The position numbers and the translations under genes are program-made. The notes under the pieces are model-generated. The model did not search any database and had not been told where the DNA came from. It saw only the letters and a program-made list of their open reading frames with translations. This document shows, in pieces, positions 9,080 to 18,588 of a stretch of DNA of 64,000 nucleotides (position 1 is its first letter; each line of letters opens with the position of its first letter). The DNA comes from Ferrimonas futtsuensis DSM 18154 (GTDB lineage: Bacteria > Pseudomonadota > Gammaproteobacteria > Enterobacterales > Shewanellaceae). Location: assembly GCF_000422645.1 (NCBI RefSeq), contig NZ_AUGL01000006.1:1-64000 (forward strand), read 5' to 3'.

Positions 9080-10141
9080 ATGTTCGGGATGAATATTATG
9101 TCTGCTATTAACACTCTGAAAAATGCGATGGTTCTTGGCTCTCTGGCTGCTGTTAGCCTGCCTGCTGTGGCCGGTTACGAAATTGAACTGAATGACAACG
9201 ATAAGCTGATCTTCGGCGGTTACATCAAGGCCGATGTCCGTTATGTAGACGGGGATGTGGCCTATAAGGACCAGTGGACAGGCGGCGGCACCCCCCTGGA
9301 GGAGAGCGCCTCTCAGATCCGCATCTTCGCCAACGAAACCCGTTTCAACACCAAGTACATTCATGGTGATCTGGTGGGCTTTATCGAGATGGATTTCTTC
9401 GGCGGCGGTGGTAATCAGGTGATCTCCAACTCCCTGAACCCCCGCATGCGCCACGCGTTTGTTAAATACAAAAACGTCACCGCCGGTCAGACCTGGTCCA
9501 CCTTCATGAACACCAGTGCCATCGGTGAAACCGCGGACTTTGGCAGCACCATGATGGGGATCTCCTTTATTCGTCAAGGCCAGATCCGTTACACCCACGG
9601 CGGCCTGCAGCTGTCCATTGAGAACCCGGAGAGCTTCGGTGGCGACACCGCCAACGACAAGCTGCCGGACTTCGTTGCCAAGTACACCTTCAAAGGCGAT
9701 TGGGGTAACGTCTCTGTGGCCGGTCTGGCGCGTCAACTGAACACCACTGGTGGTGAAACCGAAAATGCCATGGGCTTCTCCATTGCCGGTCGTATCAACA
9801 CCTTCGGCAAAGACGACCTGCGCTTCCAGGTGCACAAGGGTGAGCTGGGCCGCTACGTAGGGACTGCGGCGGTGAAGGATCTGGTGGGTGAAGAGGTGGA
9901 AGACACCACCGCGTACAACGTCGCTTACCGTCATTTCTGGAACGAGACTGTACGCACCACGCTGATCTATGGCCACATCGAAGGTGATGTTTCCGGAAAC
10001 GAAACCAGCCAGTGGGGAATTAACCTGTTTAAGAACTTCACCAAGGAGCTGGCGATGGGTCTGGAAGTGGGTAACTACGCCATTGACCATGAGGATGTTG
10101 ACTCCATGTACGGTCAGTTCTCCGTTCGTTACGCGTTGTAA
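9080..10141 (+). CDS. DcaP-like outer-membrane porin
   Basis: This 353-residue protein has a signal peptide ending VAGYEIELNDND and a body of alternating amphipathic strands rich in aromatic and charged residues. The opening GYIKADVRYVDGD and later IRIFANETRFNTK match DcaP/ porin-type proteins of the family that take up dicarboxylic acids. The C-terminus FSVRYAL ends with Leu rather than the usual Phe. In-frame ATGs at 9080, 9089 and 9098 all leave the signal intact. The position after the reductase and cytochrome suggests that it admits the electron-accepting acid. Confidence 0.82.
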   Translation: MFGMNIMSAINTLKNAMVLGSLAAVSLPAVAGYEIELNDNDKLIFGGYIKADVRYVDGDVAYKDQWTGGGTPLEESASQIRIFANETRFNTKYIHGDLVGFIEMDFFGGGGNQVISNSLNPRMRHAFVKYKNVTAGQTWSTFMNTSAIGETADFGSTMMGISFIRQGQIRYTHGGLQLSIENPESFGGDTANDKLPDFVAKYTFKGDWGNVSVAGLARQLNTTGGETENAMGFSIAGRINTFGKDDLRFQVHKGELGRYVGTAAVKDLVGEEVEDTTAYNVAYRHFWNETVRTTLIYGHIEGDVSGNETSQWGINLFKNFTKELAMGLEVGNYAIDHEDVDSMYGQFSVRYAL

Positions 10142-10153
10142 TTAAAAGGTCGT

Positions 10154-10187
10154 CTCGGGCACCTGGTGACTCCTGAAGGTGCTCGAG
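10154..10187 (+). terminator. Hairpin after the porin gene
   Basis: An 11-base stem, CTCGGGCACCT with AGGTGCTCGAG (one G-U pair), closes a 12-base loop 12 bases after the stop. The nearest T run (GTTTTTTCG) is about 12 bases past the stem, so termination may be inefficient or the hairpin may protect the mRNA end. Confidence 0.5.
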
Positions 10188-10325
10188 AATGGGTGAGAGT
10201 TTTTTCGTTTATCAGTTTGAGTGCCTACCAGGTGTTAACACACGAATTTATTCGGACTGGTTTTTTATCAGGGGAGGCAACTCAGATTTTGGAACGGATT
10301 ACTAAAGTACTCTAATTATAAGGCT

Positions 10326-10435
10326 CAGTTTGGTTGTCATTTTGCGAGTACGCCCGAGCCTGTAGCGTTTCATATCACCCTCCGACCATTGGCCTGGTAT
10401 TCAGGCAGAATTCCGCCCTCTGGGCGGAATTTTTT
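10326..10435 (+). ncRNA. Possible small RNA with its own promoter and terminator
   Basis: A TTGGAA at 10289-10294 and a TAATTA/ATTATA at 10313-10320 make a fair promoter. About 110 bases downstream, at 10409-10435, is a strong intrinsic terminator (AATTCCGCCC / GGGCGGAATT, TCT loop, T tract). No reading frame with a ribosome binding site lies between them. This layout fits a small RNA, or a leader or relic transcript. There is no homology evidence. Confidence 0.3.
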
Positions 10436-10715
10436 ATGCGTGTCGAGTTGGCACCGGAATGCCGTGAAATAAGACAGCATTGGGCAAGCTTTTCTGGCAG
10501 TGAAAGCGCTCGTTCGCTGCGAATTGAGCCCAAGCGATCCGCTGATTAAGAAAGGAAGTATCTGACCCGCTGTCGACAAGATTGGCATTCACCCCTGAGA
10601 GGGATGACTGGCGTGTTGGTGGCGATTGATGATCGTCCAACGGCAAGACTGCGCCAGGCTTCAGGGAGTATTGCCAAAAGCCTGGCGTTGGGGAAGAGGC
10701 CGTTGTCGCCTGAGG
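10436..10715. other. Gap before the yeaR-like gene stop, no gene seen
   Basis: Open frames in this stretch show no ribosome binding site and no recognisable protein. It lies downstream of the yeaR-like gene on the minus strand. Confidence 0.4.
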
Positions 10716-11051
10716 CTATCGGGCGTTAAACAATGGCTTATCGCCTTTGTCCTTTTCAGACCAGAAGTTGATGTTGAACTGGGCGTCGTCGGACAGTTCG
10801 ATGCGATGCCAATACTGGGGTGGACTGGTGGCGAAGCTGCCCGCCTTAATCACCACCGTCATCTCGTGCTCGGTGGCATCCTTGTCCGGGAAGCCGAAGT
10901 AGGTGACTTCTCCCTCCATCACACACAGCTGACCGAACACCCCTTCGGCAGTGCTGTGGTGGCTGAGCAGGGCAGCGGGCACGTTTTCCTTGGTGAAAAA
11001 CGGGGTGGAGCGTTGAATGGTCCAGTGTGCAGGGATGCGTAAATGGCTCAT
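10716..11051 (-). CDS. YeaR-like DUF1971 protein
   Basis: This 111-residue cupin-like protein of the DUF1971 family has the diagnostic stretch SHHSTAEGVFGQLCVMEG and PPQYWHRIELSDDAQFNINFW. E. coli YeaR, of the same family, is induced by nitrate and nitric oxide. The family also forms the tail of some TehB proteins. GAGG lies six bases before the ATG at 11051, which is preferred to an upstream start. It follows norW after 70 bases on the same strand and is probably the third gene of the norVW operon, so a role in nitrosative stress is inferred. Confidence 0.85.
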   Translation of the reverse strand: MSHLRIPAHWTIQRSTPFFTKENVPAALLSHHSTAEGVFGQLCVMEGEVTYFGFPDKDATEHEMTVVIKAGSFATSPPQYWHRIELSDDAQFNINFWSEKDKGDKPLFNAR

Positions 11052-11121
11052 GGGTAACCTCACTACGTTATCTTGGGTTGTGCCGTCAGGCACAGTTCAC
11101 GTTCGAAACCAGGTTGTCGTG

Positions 11122-12264
11122 TCAGCTGACGGGCAACTGCCTCATCAGCGGGAAGGCGTTCTTCATATGCTGCTCAGTGGTGACAAAGCCGATGAGCCTC
11201 TGCTGGGTGTCGAAGGCACTGGCGGTCATGCCGTCGGCGTCCACCTTGACCTCCCACTGAGCATCGGCGTTGCCGGTGTCTCCGGCAAGCTGTATCGGCA
11301 GCTGTGGCGTTTTTACCTTTACCAGGGTGTTGGCCCGAATCGCATCGGTGGGCTGCCCCAACAGGGTCTTTGCCAGGGCACTGGCGGCCAACAGGGTGGG
11401 CTGCAGGTAGGGGTGCAGTTGACCGTCCCGCTCGGCGCAGTCCCCCAGGGCAAACACCCCGGCCACATTGGTGCGCAGCTGGCTGTCCACCACGATCCCC
11501 TGGTTTACCGCTAGCCCGGCTTGCCGGGCCAGTTGCACATTGGGGCGCAGGCCAATGGCCGCCACCACGGCATCCACACTGTGCTGCTGGCCATTGGACA
11601 AGGTGACTCTGTAACCCCGATCCTGGGCGACCGCCTGTTGCACCTGGGTACCCAGCTCAAAGCGCACCGGCATCTCGTCCATGCAGCGATAGAGGCGGCT
11701 GGCGATAAACTCCGGTAACAGGCGCGGCAGCAGTTGCGGGGCCATGTCGGTCAGCACCAACTGTTTGTCGGCACTGGCCAGATCCATAGCCAGCTCGGTG
11801 CCGATGAGGCCGGCACCGATCACCAACACCGATCGGGCCTCGGCCAGGCGCTGCTGGTGCTGTTGGTACTCCTCCAGCCCATTGAGGGTGATGATGTCGC
11901 CACCCATCAGACCGTCAATGACGGGCACCATGGCGCGGGCACCTGTGGCCAGCACCAGTTGTCCATAGCCCAGGCTCTGATCGGCCAACTCCAGCCGGTG
12001 CTGAGCGGGATCGATGCGCTCGACAGTTTGCCTGGCCAGCAGGGTGATGCGTTGCTGTTCGGCAAACTCTGCCCCGGTGAGCTTCACCAGTTCGGCGGCG
12101 CTCTGGCTGCGGCTGACCACATGACTGAGATCCGGCTTGTTGTATTCATGACCTTCGTCGGCGGTGACCACGGTAATGGGGCAGTCGCTGTCGAGTTTGC
12201 GCAGGGACTTCACCAGTTGATAGGCGGCAAAGCCGCTGCCGATGATAACGATGGGGGCTTTCAT
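11122..12264 (-). CDS. norW: NADH:flavorubredoxin reductase
   Basis: This 380-residue FAD- and NAD-binding reductase (E. coli NorW has 377) passes electrons from NADH to the rubredoxin domain of NorV. The N-terminal FAD fingerprint [17 protein letters not shown] is at residues 5-21, the NAD fingerprint [14 protein letters not shown] is near residue 145, and the second FAD motif [10 protein letters not shown] is near residue 269. Its ATG overlaps the norV stop by four bases (ATGA at 12261-12264), so translation is coupled. Confidence 0.95.
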   Translation of the reverse strand: MKAPIVIIGSGFAAYQLVKSLRKLDSDCPITVVTADEGHEYNKPDLSHVVSRSQSAAELVKLTGAEFAEQQRITLLARQTVERIDPAQHRLELADQSLGYGQLVLATGARAMVPVIDGLMGGDIITLNGLEEYQQHQQRLAEARSVLVIGAGLIGTELAMDLASADKQLVLTDMAPQLLPRLLPEFIASRLYRCMDEMPVRFELGTQVQQAVAQDRGYRVTLSNGQQHSVDAVVAAIGLRPNVQLARQAGLAVNQGIVVDSQLRTNVAGVFALGDCAERDGQLHPYLQPTLLAASALAKTLLGQPTDAIRANTLVKVKTPQLPIQLAGDTGNADAQWEVKVDADGMTASAFDTQQRLIGFVTTEQHMKNAFPLMRQLPVS

Positions 12265-13733
12265 GCGGCGTCCTCCTGGCGGGCGATGGCTTCGAACACT
12301 CCTTTACCCAGGCCGCACTCGGGGCACAGGAAGGTGTCGGGTACCTGATCCCAAGGGGTGCCAGGCTCTACCCCTTGATTAGGCTCGCCGAGGGCCGGGT
12401 CGTAGACCCATTGGCAAACGGTGCAGAGCATGGAGGCTTCTGAGATTGATGCAGGCCCTTGCGCCGCTTCCGACCTCTGACTTTGGGGCAGGGCAGAAGG
12501 CGTTGTTTGGGTGGGCTGCTGAGTTTCATCAAGCGGGTGCAGGGCCCATTGACGCGCTACCTGGCGCCCGTGCTCGCGGCACGCCTTCAGCGCCTGGCCA
12601 TCGGGCTTCCATTTGGTCTTGAGGCTGGGCAGAGTGTCGAAGCCAGCGTCGGTGAGACGGGCGTGGATGCGGTCGACGGCGCCGCCGTTCCAACCGAAGC
12701 TGCCGAACGCCCCGGCTTTTTTGTTCTTGAAGCGCAGGCCGGTGATCTCTTCCAGCATGCCGGCGACCTTGGGCATCATCACGTTGTTCATGGTGGAGGA
12801 TCCCACCAGCACCCCTTTGGAGCGGAACAGGTTGGCCAGGATCTCATTCTTGTCCTGACGGGACACGTTGAACACCTTCACCGCCATACCGGGGTCGACG
12901 TCGTGAATCCCCTGAGCGATGGCGTCGGCCATCATCCGGGTGTTGCCGGACATGGTGTCGTAGAACAGGGTGATGCGGTCCTCCTGGTAGTCGCTGGCCC
13001 ACTCCAGGTATTTCTCGATGATCTGCACCGGGTTGTCGCGCCAGACGATGCCGTGGGAGGTGGCGATCATGTCCACCGGCAGGTTCAGGCTCAGCACCTC
13101 TTTGATCTTGGCCACCACCAGGGCGCTGAAAGGGGTGAGGATGTTGGAGTAGTAGCGCAGGCACTGCTCATACAGCTCGGCCTGGTCCACTTCGTCGTTA
13201 AACAACCGCTCGTCGCAGTAGTGCTGGCCGAAGGCGTCATTGGAAAACAGCACCGCGTCGCCGGTCATGTAGGTCATCATGCTGTCAGGCCAGTGCAGCA
13301 TCGGCGCCTCAACGAACACCAGCTGCTTGCCGTTGCCCAGATCCAGGCTGTTGCCGGTCTTCACCGGCTGGAAATTCCAGTCGGGCCGGTGGTGATGGCC
13401 GGTGATGGAATCGATGGCGTTCTCGGTGCAGTAGATGGGGGTACCGGGTATTTTCTCCAGCAGGGCCGCCAGGGCACCGGCGTGGTCCTCTTCGGCGTGG
13501 TTGATCACTATGGCGTCGATCTGGCCGAGGTCCACTTCCATTGCCAGGTTCTGAATAAACTCCTGGCTGAAGCGGTGGTCGACGGTGTCGATCAGTACGG
13601 TTTTCTCTTCCCGGATCAGGTAGCTGTTGTAACTGGTGCCCTTAGTCATCTTGTATTCGGTGCCGTGGAAGTCCTGCACCTCCCAGTCTCTCTGTCCTAC
13701 CCAGTGGATGTTGTTCTTAACGTGGATTGCCAT
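12261..13733 (-). CDS. norV: Anaerobic nitric oxide reductase flavorubredoxin
   Basis: This 490-residue cytoplasmic enzyme reduces nitric oxide to nitrous oxide under anaerobic conditions. The metallo-beta-lactamase-like diiron domain (residues 1-250) carries HAEEDHAG and later His/Asp ligands in [16 protein letters not shown] and [11 protein letters not shown] flavodoxin domain follows ([13 protein letters not shown] region), then a linker and a C-terminal rubredoxin domain with CTVCQW and CPECGLG. The sequence closely follows E. coli NorV. The ATG giving MAIHVKNN at 13733 is chosen; five extra codons upstream are unlikely. It is driven by the sigma-54-type promoter behind it. Confidence 0.97.
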   Translation of the reverse strand: MAIHVKNNIHWVGQRDWEVQDFHGTEYKMTKGTSYNSYLIREEKTVLIDTVDHRFSQEFIQNLAMEVDLGQIDAIVINHAEEDHAGALAALLEKIPGTPIYCTENAIDSITGHHHRPDWNFQPVKTGNSLDLGNGKQLVFVEAPMLHWPDSMMTYMTGDAVLFSNDAFGQHYCDERLFNDEVDQAELYEQCLRYYSNILTPFSALVVAKIKEVLSLNLPVDMIATSHGIVWRDNPVQIIEKYLEWASDYQEDRITLFYDTMSGNTRMMADAIAQGIHDVDPGMAVKVFNVSRQDKNEILANLFRSKGVLVGSSTMNNVMMPKVAGMLEEITGLRFKNKKAGAFGSFGWNGGAVDRIHARLTDAGFDTLPSLKTKWKPDGQALKACREHGRQVARQWALHPLDETQQPTQTTPSALPQSQRSEAAQGPASISEASMLCTVCQWVYDPALGEPNQGVEPGTPWDQVPDTFLCPECGLGKGVFEAIARQEDAA

Positions 13734-13784
13734 GAAGCCGTACCTCAAAATCGGAAAATCATTTTTTCAAACTGAGTGAGCTAT

Positions 13785-13801
13785 TACAGCAATCGTGCCA
13801 A
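13785..13801 (-). promoter_or_regulatory. Sigma-54-type promoter for norVW
   Basis: On the minus strand TTGGCACG gives a perfect -24 element, followed after four bases by CTGTA, an imperfect -12 element (GT in place of GC at the usual spacing). It lies about 50 bases before norV and downstream of three NorR sites, as expected for a NorR-activated promoter. Confidence 0.65.
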
Positions 13802-13844
13802 GTTTTAAGTGTTTGATTTTTAAAGGTGAGGCATTGAGGGTGGT

Positions 13845-13855
13845 GTCATTATGAC
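13845..13855 (-). promoter_or_regulatory. NorR binding site 1
   Basis: GTCATTATGAC is a perfect inverted repeat fitting the NorR enhancer pattern GT-N7-AC with GTCA/TGAC half-sites. It is about 45 bases upstream of the -24 element. Confidence 0.8.
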
Positions 13856-13869
13856 AATGTGACTATACT

Positions 13870-13880
13870 GTCCAAATGAC
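13870..13880 (-). promoter_or_regulatory. NorR binding site 2
   Basis: GTCCAAATGAC fits GT-N7-AC with one imperfect half-site. Its centre is 25 bases from site 1. Confidence 0.75.
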
Positions 13881-13888
13881 AATTGTTT

Positions 13889-13899
13889 GTCGTTTTGAC
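13889..13899 (-). promoter_or_regulatory. NorR binding site 3
   Basis: GTCGTTTTGAC fits GT-N7-AC. Its centre is 19 bases from site 2. Three sites between norR and norVW reproduce the E. coli layout, in which all three are needed for activation and also repress norR. Confidence 0.75.
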
Positions 13900-13921
13900 A
13901 TTGGTTAACCAGGAATTTCCC

Positions 13922-15460
13922 ATGGGATTGGCGTTAAAAGATTTTGCCAGCTTGGCGCTGGACCTGACCTCCGGGGTGTCGGCCCAGGACCGGTTCGATC
14001 GACTGTTGACCACGGTGCGCACCCTGCTGGACTGCGACGCCTCGGCGCTGCTGGTGTTTCGCGGCGATCAGTTCACCCCGCTGGCGATCAATGGGTTGGC
14101 CACCGAGGTGTTGGGACGCCGCTTTGTGGTGGCCGAACACCCCAGGCTAGAGGCCATCGCCCGGGCGGGGGATGTGGTGCGTTTTCCCGCAGACAGCGAT
14201 TTGCCCGATCCCTATGATGGTCTGATCCCCAGTCATGACCATGAGCTCAAGGTGCACGCCTGCGTTGGCCTTCCTCTGGTGGCCAACCAGCGTCTGATTG
14301 GGGCCCTCACCATCGATGATTTCAACCCACAACAGTTCGATAAGTTCAGTGACGCCGACCTGCGCACCGTGTCGGCACTGGCCGCCGCCAGCCTCAACAA
14401 TGCGCTGCTGATGGAGGAGTTGGAACAACTCAGCGGCCAGCTGAGTGCAGTGCCTACGAGGGGGGAGGGAAGGCCTGATATGTCTGTGGAGATCATCGGT
14501 CAGTCTCCGGTGATGCAGGCATTGAAACGCGAAATTGAGGTGGTGGCCAACACCGACCTCACCGCCCTGGTGTTGGGTCAGACCGGTACCGGCAAGGAAC
14601 TGGTGGCCGAGGCGATCCATGGCGAATCATTGCGCGCACATAAGCCCCTGGTTTACCTCAATTGCGCGGCGCTGCCGGAGTCGGTGGCCGAGAGTGAGCT
14701 CTTTGGCCATGTCAAAGGCGCCTTTACCGGTGCCATCAGTCATAGGCAGGGTAAGTTTGAACTGGCCGACGGTGGCACCCTGTTTCTGGACGAAGTGGGA
14801 GAGCTGTCTCTGGGGCTGCAGGCCAAGCTGCTGAGGGTACTGCAATACGGCGATCTGCAGCGGGTGGGCAGCGACAAAGCGATCAAAGTGGATGTGCGCA
14901 TTATTGCCGCCACCAACCGGGACCTGCGTCAGGAGGTGTTGGACAAGCGCTTTCGCGCCGACCTGTACCACAGGCTGAGCGTCTTCCCATTGCATGTGCC
15001 GCCCCTGGCTCAGCGCGGCGACGACCTGTTGCTGTTGGCAGGATTCTTTTTGGAGCGCTGGCGTACCAAGCTGGGATTGGCCAGCCTGAGGCTGGATGAC
15101 GCTTCCAGCCAGCTGCTTCAAACCTCCAGTTGGCCCGGCAACGTGCGGGAACTGGAGCACTGTCTGCACCGAGCCACGGTGCTGGCCAGAGCCGAGTCGG
15201 TCACAGAAGATGTGGTGATCTATCCTCGGCACCTTGATCGCACGCCAGGCAAGGGCTCAAAGGCTAGGACTCCGCTAGCCACAGTGACGCCGGGTGTCGA
15301 TATTGGTCTGGGCTTTCGTCAGGCCACCGAGCAGTTTCAGCAGCGGCTGATTCGCCAGGCCCTGGACGCCAATGATGGCAACTGGGCGGCCAGCGCCCGT
15401 GCTCTGGGTCTGGACACAGGAAACTTGCACCGGCTGGCTAAAAGGCTGGGGATGAAGTAG
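13922..15460 (+). CDS. norR: Nitric oxide-responsive sigma-54 activator
   Basis: This 512-residue regulator has the three NorR domains. The first is an N-terminal GAF domain (about residues 1-165) with the nitric oxide-sensing iron site region [10 protein letters not shown]. The second is an AAA+ domain (about 185-415) with Walker A GQTGTGKE, the sigma-54-contacting GAFTGA loop and Walker [13 protein letters not shown]. The third is a C-terminal Fis-type helix-turn-helix ([20 protein letters not shown]). It is divergent from norVW and probably autoregulated by the three sites between them. The ATG at 13922 matches the family start. Confidence 0.96.
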   Translation: MGLALKDFASLALDLTSGVSAQDRFDRLLTTVRTLLDCDASALLVFRGDQFTPLAINGLATEVLGRRFVVAEHPRLEAIARAGDVVRFPADSDLPDPYDGLIPSHDHELKVHACVGLPLVANQRLIGALTIDDFNPQQFDKFSDADLRTVSALAAASLNNALLMEELEQLSGQLSAVPTRGEGRPDMSVEIIGQSPVMQALKREIEVVANTDLTALVLGQTGTGKELVAEAIHGESLRAHKPLVYLNCAALPESVAESELFGHVKGAFTGAISHRQGKFELADGGTLFLDEVGELSLGLQAKLLRVLQYGDLQRVGSDKAIKVDVRIIAATNRDLRQEVLDKRFRADLYHRLSVFPLHVPPLAQRGDDLLLLAGFFLERWRTKLGLASLRLDDASSQLLQTSSWPGNVRELEHCLHRATVLARAESVTEDVVIYPRHLDRTPGKGSKARTPLATVTPGVDIGLGFRQATEQFQQRLIRQALDANDGNWAASARALGLDTGNLHRLAKRLGMK

Positions 15461-15495
15461 CGGAGAATCAGTGCCACGTGAAAATTTGACGTAAT

Positions 15496-15529
15496 CATAA
15501 AGCAGGTTCCCTTGGGAACCTGCTTTATG
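15496..15529. terminator. Perfect 34-base palindrome between convergent genes
   Basis: The arms CATAAAGCAGGTTCCC and GGGAACCTGCTTTATG are perfectly complementary and separated by only TT. The element lies 36 bases after norR and 180 bases before the end of the converging ATPase gene. It can act as a bidirectional terminator, although it has only a short T run on either strand. Confidence 0.55.
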
Positions 15530-15705
15530 GCTTGTTGTACCGCTGACGATAACTGTCCGCTTTGGCGCCAAAAGCAGTCACTTACTTCTCCGCTATCAGC
15601 GCCCGCTTTTGGCTAAACAACATCAGCTAGGTGTGGAGTGCTCCTAGTGTAGGAGAGTATTAATAATTCATACTGAAGTCTGCCGCACTACCGTATATTT
15701 AGGTC

Positions 15706-17901
15706 TTATTCTGTATCTAATAGCTGTTTTATGTCCGCATACAGTTGGTACAAACTATGAGCAGACATGTCTAAAATGGGTTCGTACATAAACGAGTTGA
15801 GATGTATGTTCTCAGGCGTCATAAGGTTGACCTGATCTAGCAAGCTGATGGTGTCAACTTCTGTTTGGAACTGTTCAACATACTTATCAAACAACTCACG
15901 CGTTTGGTTGGAGTTGATGCCATTTACGAAAGTTTGGTTTGCAATTTTGGCAATCATAAATTGTTCAGCTTTGAGCCTGATGGCCATTGCAACTATGACT
16001 TTGCACTCGAGCTCTGGTGACTCATGGGCAGCGCGAACGAGTGATTCACTTTGCTCAAAAATTTTGTCAATGATGATTGCATCAGCATTTCTAAAAGTAA
16101 GATCTGGCTTATCTTTGAAAATATCTCGATAAATAACTTGAAGATCACTTACTCTCAAATCTAGACTATTTGGTTTCAAATGAAGTAGAGAAGTTAGTTT
16201 TTCGTAGTGGCTATTATCACCATTAAAGCCACAGTACTCTGTCAGGTTTCGGACAAAAGGTATGCTAGCAATCATGAACGCTTCATTGTTGTGCATGTTC
16301 CTTTTCCAAGCGGTAAATACATCGTTTTGATACTTTTCAGTATTAACTTCGATTCTTTCTACAGTTTTAGTTGCAATAGTCCGTTTATTTCTAGCCTCTT
16401 GGCTTTTACTACCAATGATTCGGCTGCCAATTATGCGATGAAAATCAAAGTTGTGAGTAAGCAAAAGTAAATTGAAGTGGGGTACTTTAGCAATATCGTG
16501 AAGATATTCAACTATGGCGTACTTATTTTTGTAGTCAAAAGAGTCGGCGATATCATCGATAACAATCAAGATTGGCTGTGTACCTTGACGCCTTATTTCA
16601 ATTTCGAAGAGGACATTTAGTATATATAGCGCCCTCTTTTCACCTTGGCTAAGCGCTGCAATGAGACCCGACTGGCTTACTTGCTCAGACTCACCTCGAC
16701 CATCATCAAACTCAAAATTAATTGCAGGAGCAGCACCATTTAGGATCACTTCATCCTGGTTATCAACGCTCAGTTTGAAAGGAACCTTAAAGCGCTTATT
16801 AAAGGTTTCGACCACTGTTTCCCAAGTGGTCTTTTGTTGTTGAGCTTGATAGACAATGTTTCCTACCAGCTCTTGGTTTTGCTTGTAGGTTGCGACAAGG
16901 TCTTCCCAAACCGCTTGTTGCGATTGGAGATAACCCAACATGACGTTCTGTTTGAACTCAGCCAGATTTTGGTATTCCGGAAGAAGCTCTTGGTGTTCCG
17001 CGATAAAGTCTCGGAATGCTTGTGTATCTTTGGTCTTTAGCTTTCCGTCAACCCGGCTGAATTTTTCTTTTAGCTCTGGGCTTTGTAGCACCTTATCCTG
17101 CTCATCTTGAAGAAGCTGATTGAGATCCTCTTTTGACGTGACTTCCCGTTTTTCACCGTCAACGGAAATGTTGACGCTGTGCGAAGCACTGAAGAATCCA
17201 GTCTCAGTCAAACTTTTTGATACCACGCCCGCTTTTTGGTGGTTGAAGACCTTTGATAGGACTGAAGACTCTTGAATTAACTTGTCATAAGTATCGACAT
17301 ACTCTGCCAACTCTTGATTGAAGTCGCCGGAACATATTAGATCTATCACTTTTGGATTAAATAATTCGGCGTACTTAAATTCATATAGCCGAGTATTGTC
17401 GGGAAGATTTTGCTGCCACAAATCCGTAAATAGTTCTAGTAGCGACTTCTCTGGTTTAGCAAATACTTCGCATATCAATGTTGCAATATCGCGTTTACCA
17501 GATACTTTGGCCAGTGCTTTCAGTAAGGTATTTCGCTTGTCATCAACTTCCTTGAGGGCTGCTTCGTATTGCTGCTTGAGTGCGTCATTCACTAGCAGTG
17601 TTGATACCTGCTGAGAGGTATAGCTTTCATTGTACGAGTCAATCACCAATACTTGATCTGAAGTAATATCGACATTATCGATCTTGATGTCTCTATTGGT
17701 GACTCGTTCCGGGAAAATCAGGTCCTTTGTAGGACTGCCAGTCTCCACATCTTTAAAGGTTTTTGCTAATGACGTTTTCAGCGTTCCGTTCGGCGCATAT
17801 AGCGAGTTAACACCATTACTAATTGCTGACTTGGTGAAGTCCAACTCTTTCGATAGCTGGTTGATACCATAGCAGTTAGCTAGCTCTAACTTTAACTTCA
17901 T
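15706..17901 (-). CDS. Standalone ABC/SMC-type ATPase, possible defence protein
   Basis: This 731-residue protein has the split nucleotide-binding site of ABC-type AAA ATPases. Walker A is YAPNGTLKTS at residues 35-44 (the usual second Gly replaced by Leu). About 370 residues of helical, partly coiled-coil sequence follow. The ABC signature LSQGEKRALYIL is near residue 415, Walker B ILIVIDDIADSFD near 444, and the H-loop LLLLTHNFDFH near 480. A C-terminal domain of about 230 residues is unassigned. The layout recalls RloC/PrrC and OLD-like defence ATPases, but no nuclease motif can be assigned with confidence. AT-rich codon use contrasts with norR and suggests transfer. Confidence 0.75.
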   Translation of the reverse strand: MKLKLELANCYGINQLSKELDFTKSAISNGVNSLYAPNGTLKTSLAKTFKDVETGSPTKDLIFPERVTNRDIKIDNVDITSDQVLVIDSYNESYTSQQVSTLLVNDALKQQYEAALKEVDDKRNTLLKALAKVSGKRDIATLICEVFAKPEKSLLELFTDLWQQNLPDNTRLYEFKYAELFNPKVIDLICSGDFNQELAEYVDTYDKLIQESSVLSKVFNHQKAGVVSKSLTETGFFSASHSVNISVDGEKREVTSKEDLNQLLQDEQDKVLQSPELKEKFSRVDGKLKTKDTQAFRDFIAEHQELLPEYQNLAEFKQNVMLGYLQSQQAVWEDLVATYKQNQELVGNIVYQAQQQKTTWETVVETFNKRFKVPFKLSVDNQDEVILNGAAPAINFEFDDGRGESEQVSQSGLIAALSQGEKRALYILNVLFEIEIRRQGTQPILIVIDDIADSFDYKNKYAIVEYLHDIAKVPHFNLLLLTHNFDFHRIIGSRIIGSKSQEARNKRTIATKTVERIEVNTEKYQNDVFTAWKRNMHNNEAFMIASIPFVRNLTEYCGFNGDNSHYEKLTSLLHLKPNSLDLRVSDLQVIYRDIFKDKPDLTFRNADAIIIDKIFEQSESLVRAAHESPELECKVIVAMAIRLKAEQFMIAKIANQTFVNGINSNQTRELFDKYVEQFQTEVDTISLLDQVNLMTPENIHLNSFMYEPILDMSAHSLYQLYADIKQLLDTE

Positions 17902-18505
17902 AAACTATCCCTAATACAGGTGTACTCGACGATTTCTCTGTCTTCTATCCAGATATAAAAATCTCCGGCATGATCGCCAGATACGATCGTTAACACTACT
18001 CCCATCTTGCTTCACCGTCACGAAATTTCATGGCGGTACAGCATGCCCTATGAAGTTCCAATACATTGGCTAAATGTACCAGCCCCCGTGTCCGAATGAG
18101 TTAGCCGCTAGAACCCAAGGAGTACTCTCTAACCGCTACAAACAATGCTGGTTACGGTGCCCTAAACGACGCATTCCTATTTTGGAGAGTTGTGAACGAA
18201 GGTGATTAAGACACCATTACCTATTAAAAACAATGACCTGAGACAATATGGCTCGAAGTGCGTGCAGTGAACAGACCTCAAAGTTATAGTTGACGAAGAT
18301 TCAATCAATGATCGCTTTGTGGCGACAGGAGCCCCTGCACCGCAGATGACCTGGATCAGAAAGATATGGTGACGCTCAACGCTCGCTTTGGCGCCAATTA
18401 CGGTCATTAGGCCTACACGCAAACGTCAGCAGGCACGAATTCTCAGTTTCACTGCAAAAACAGTGCAAAAGTCGAGTTAAGCCATTGATTTATTAGGGTT
18501 CGCTT
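17902..18505. other. Accessory-island gap, repeat remnants only
   Basis: No convincing gene. The stretch holds two pieces of dispersed repeats: TTGTGGCGACAGGAGCCCCT around 18317, and TTTGGCGCCAATTACGGTCA at 18387-18406, the latter recurring near 15561 and 56773. Confidence 0.45.
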
Positions 18506-18564
18506 GCTAACGTGTTCTCACTTTCACCCTGTTATGCGGAATTCGCACTAATACACTGTTAGGC
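18506..18564 (+). repeat. attC-like imperfect hairpin upstream of the OmpA-like gene
   Basis: A stretch begins GCTAACGTGT and ends ACACTGTTAGGC. The outer arms pair (TAAC/GTTA, GTGT/ACAC) with unpaired bases. GTTAGGC fits the integron core GTTRRRY. The next gene starts 24 bases later, as in a gene cassette. The left core is poor, so this is only a candidate. Confidence 0.3.
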
Positions 18565-18588
18565 ATAAATAGCATAGGTACTAGATAG

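Noticed and set aside
18177-18422. An 81-codon minus-strand frame in the island
   Set aside because: No ribosome binding site, no recognisable protein, and it covers repeat remnants.
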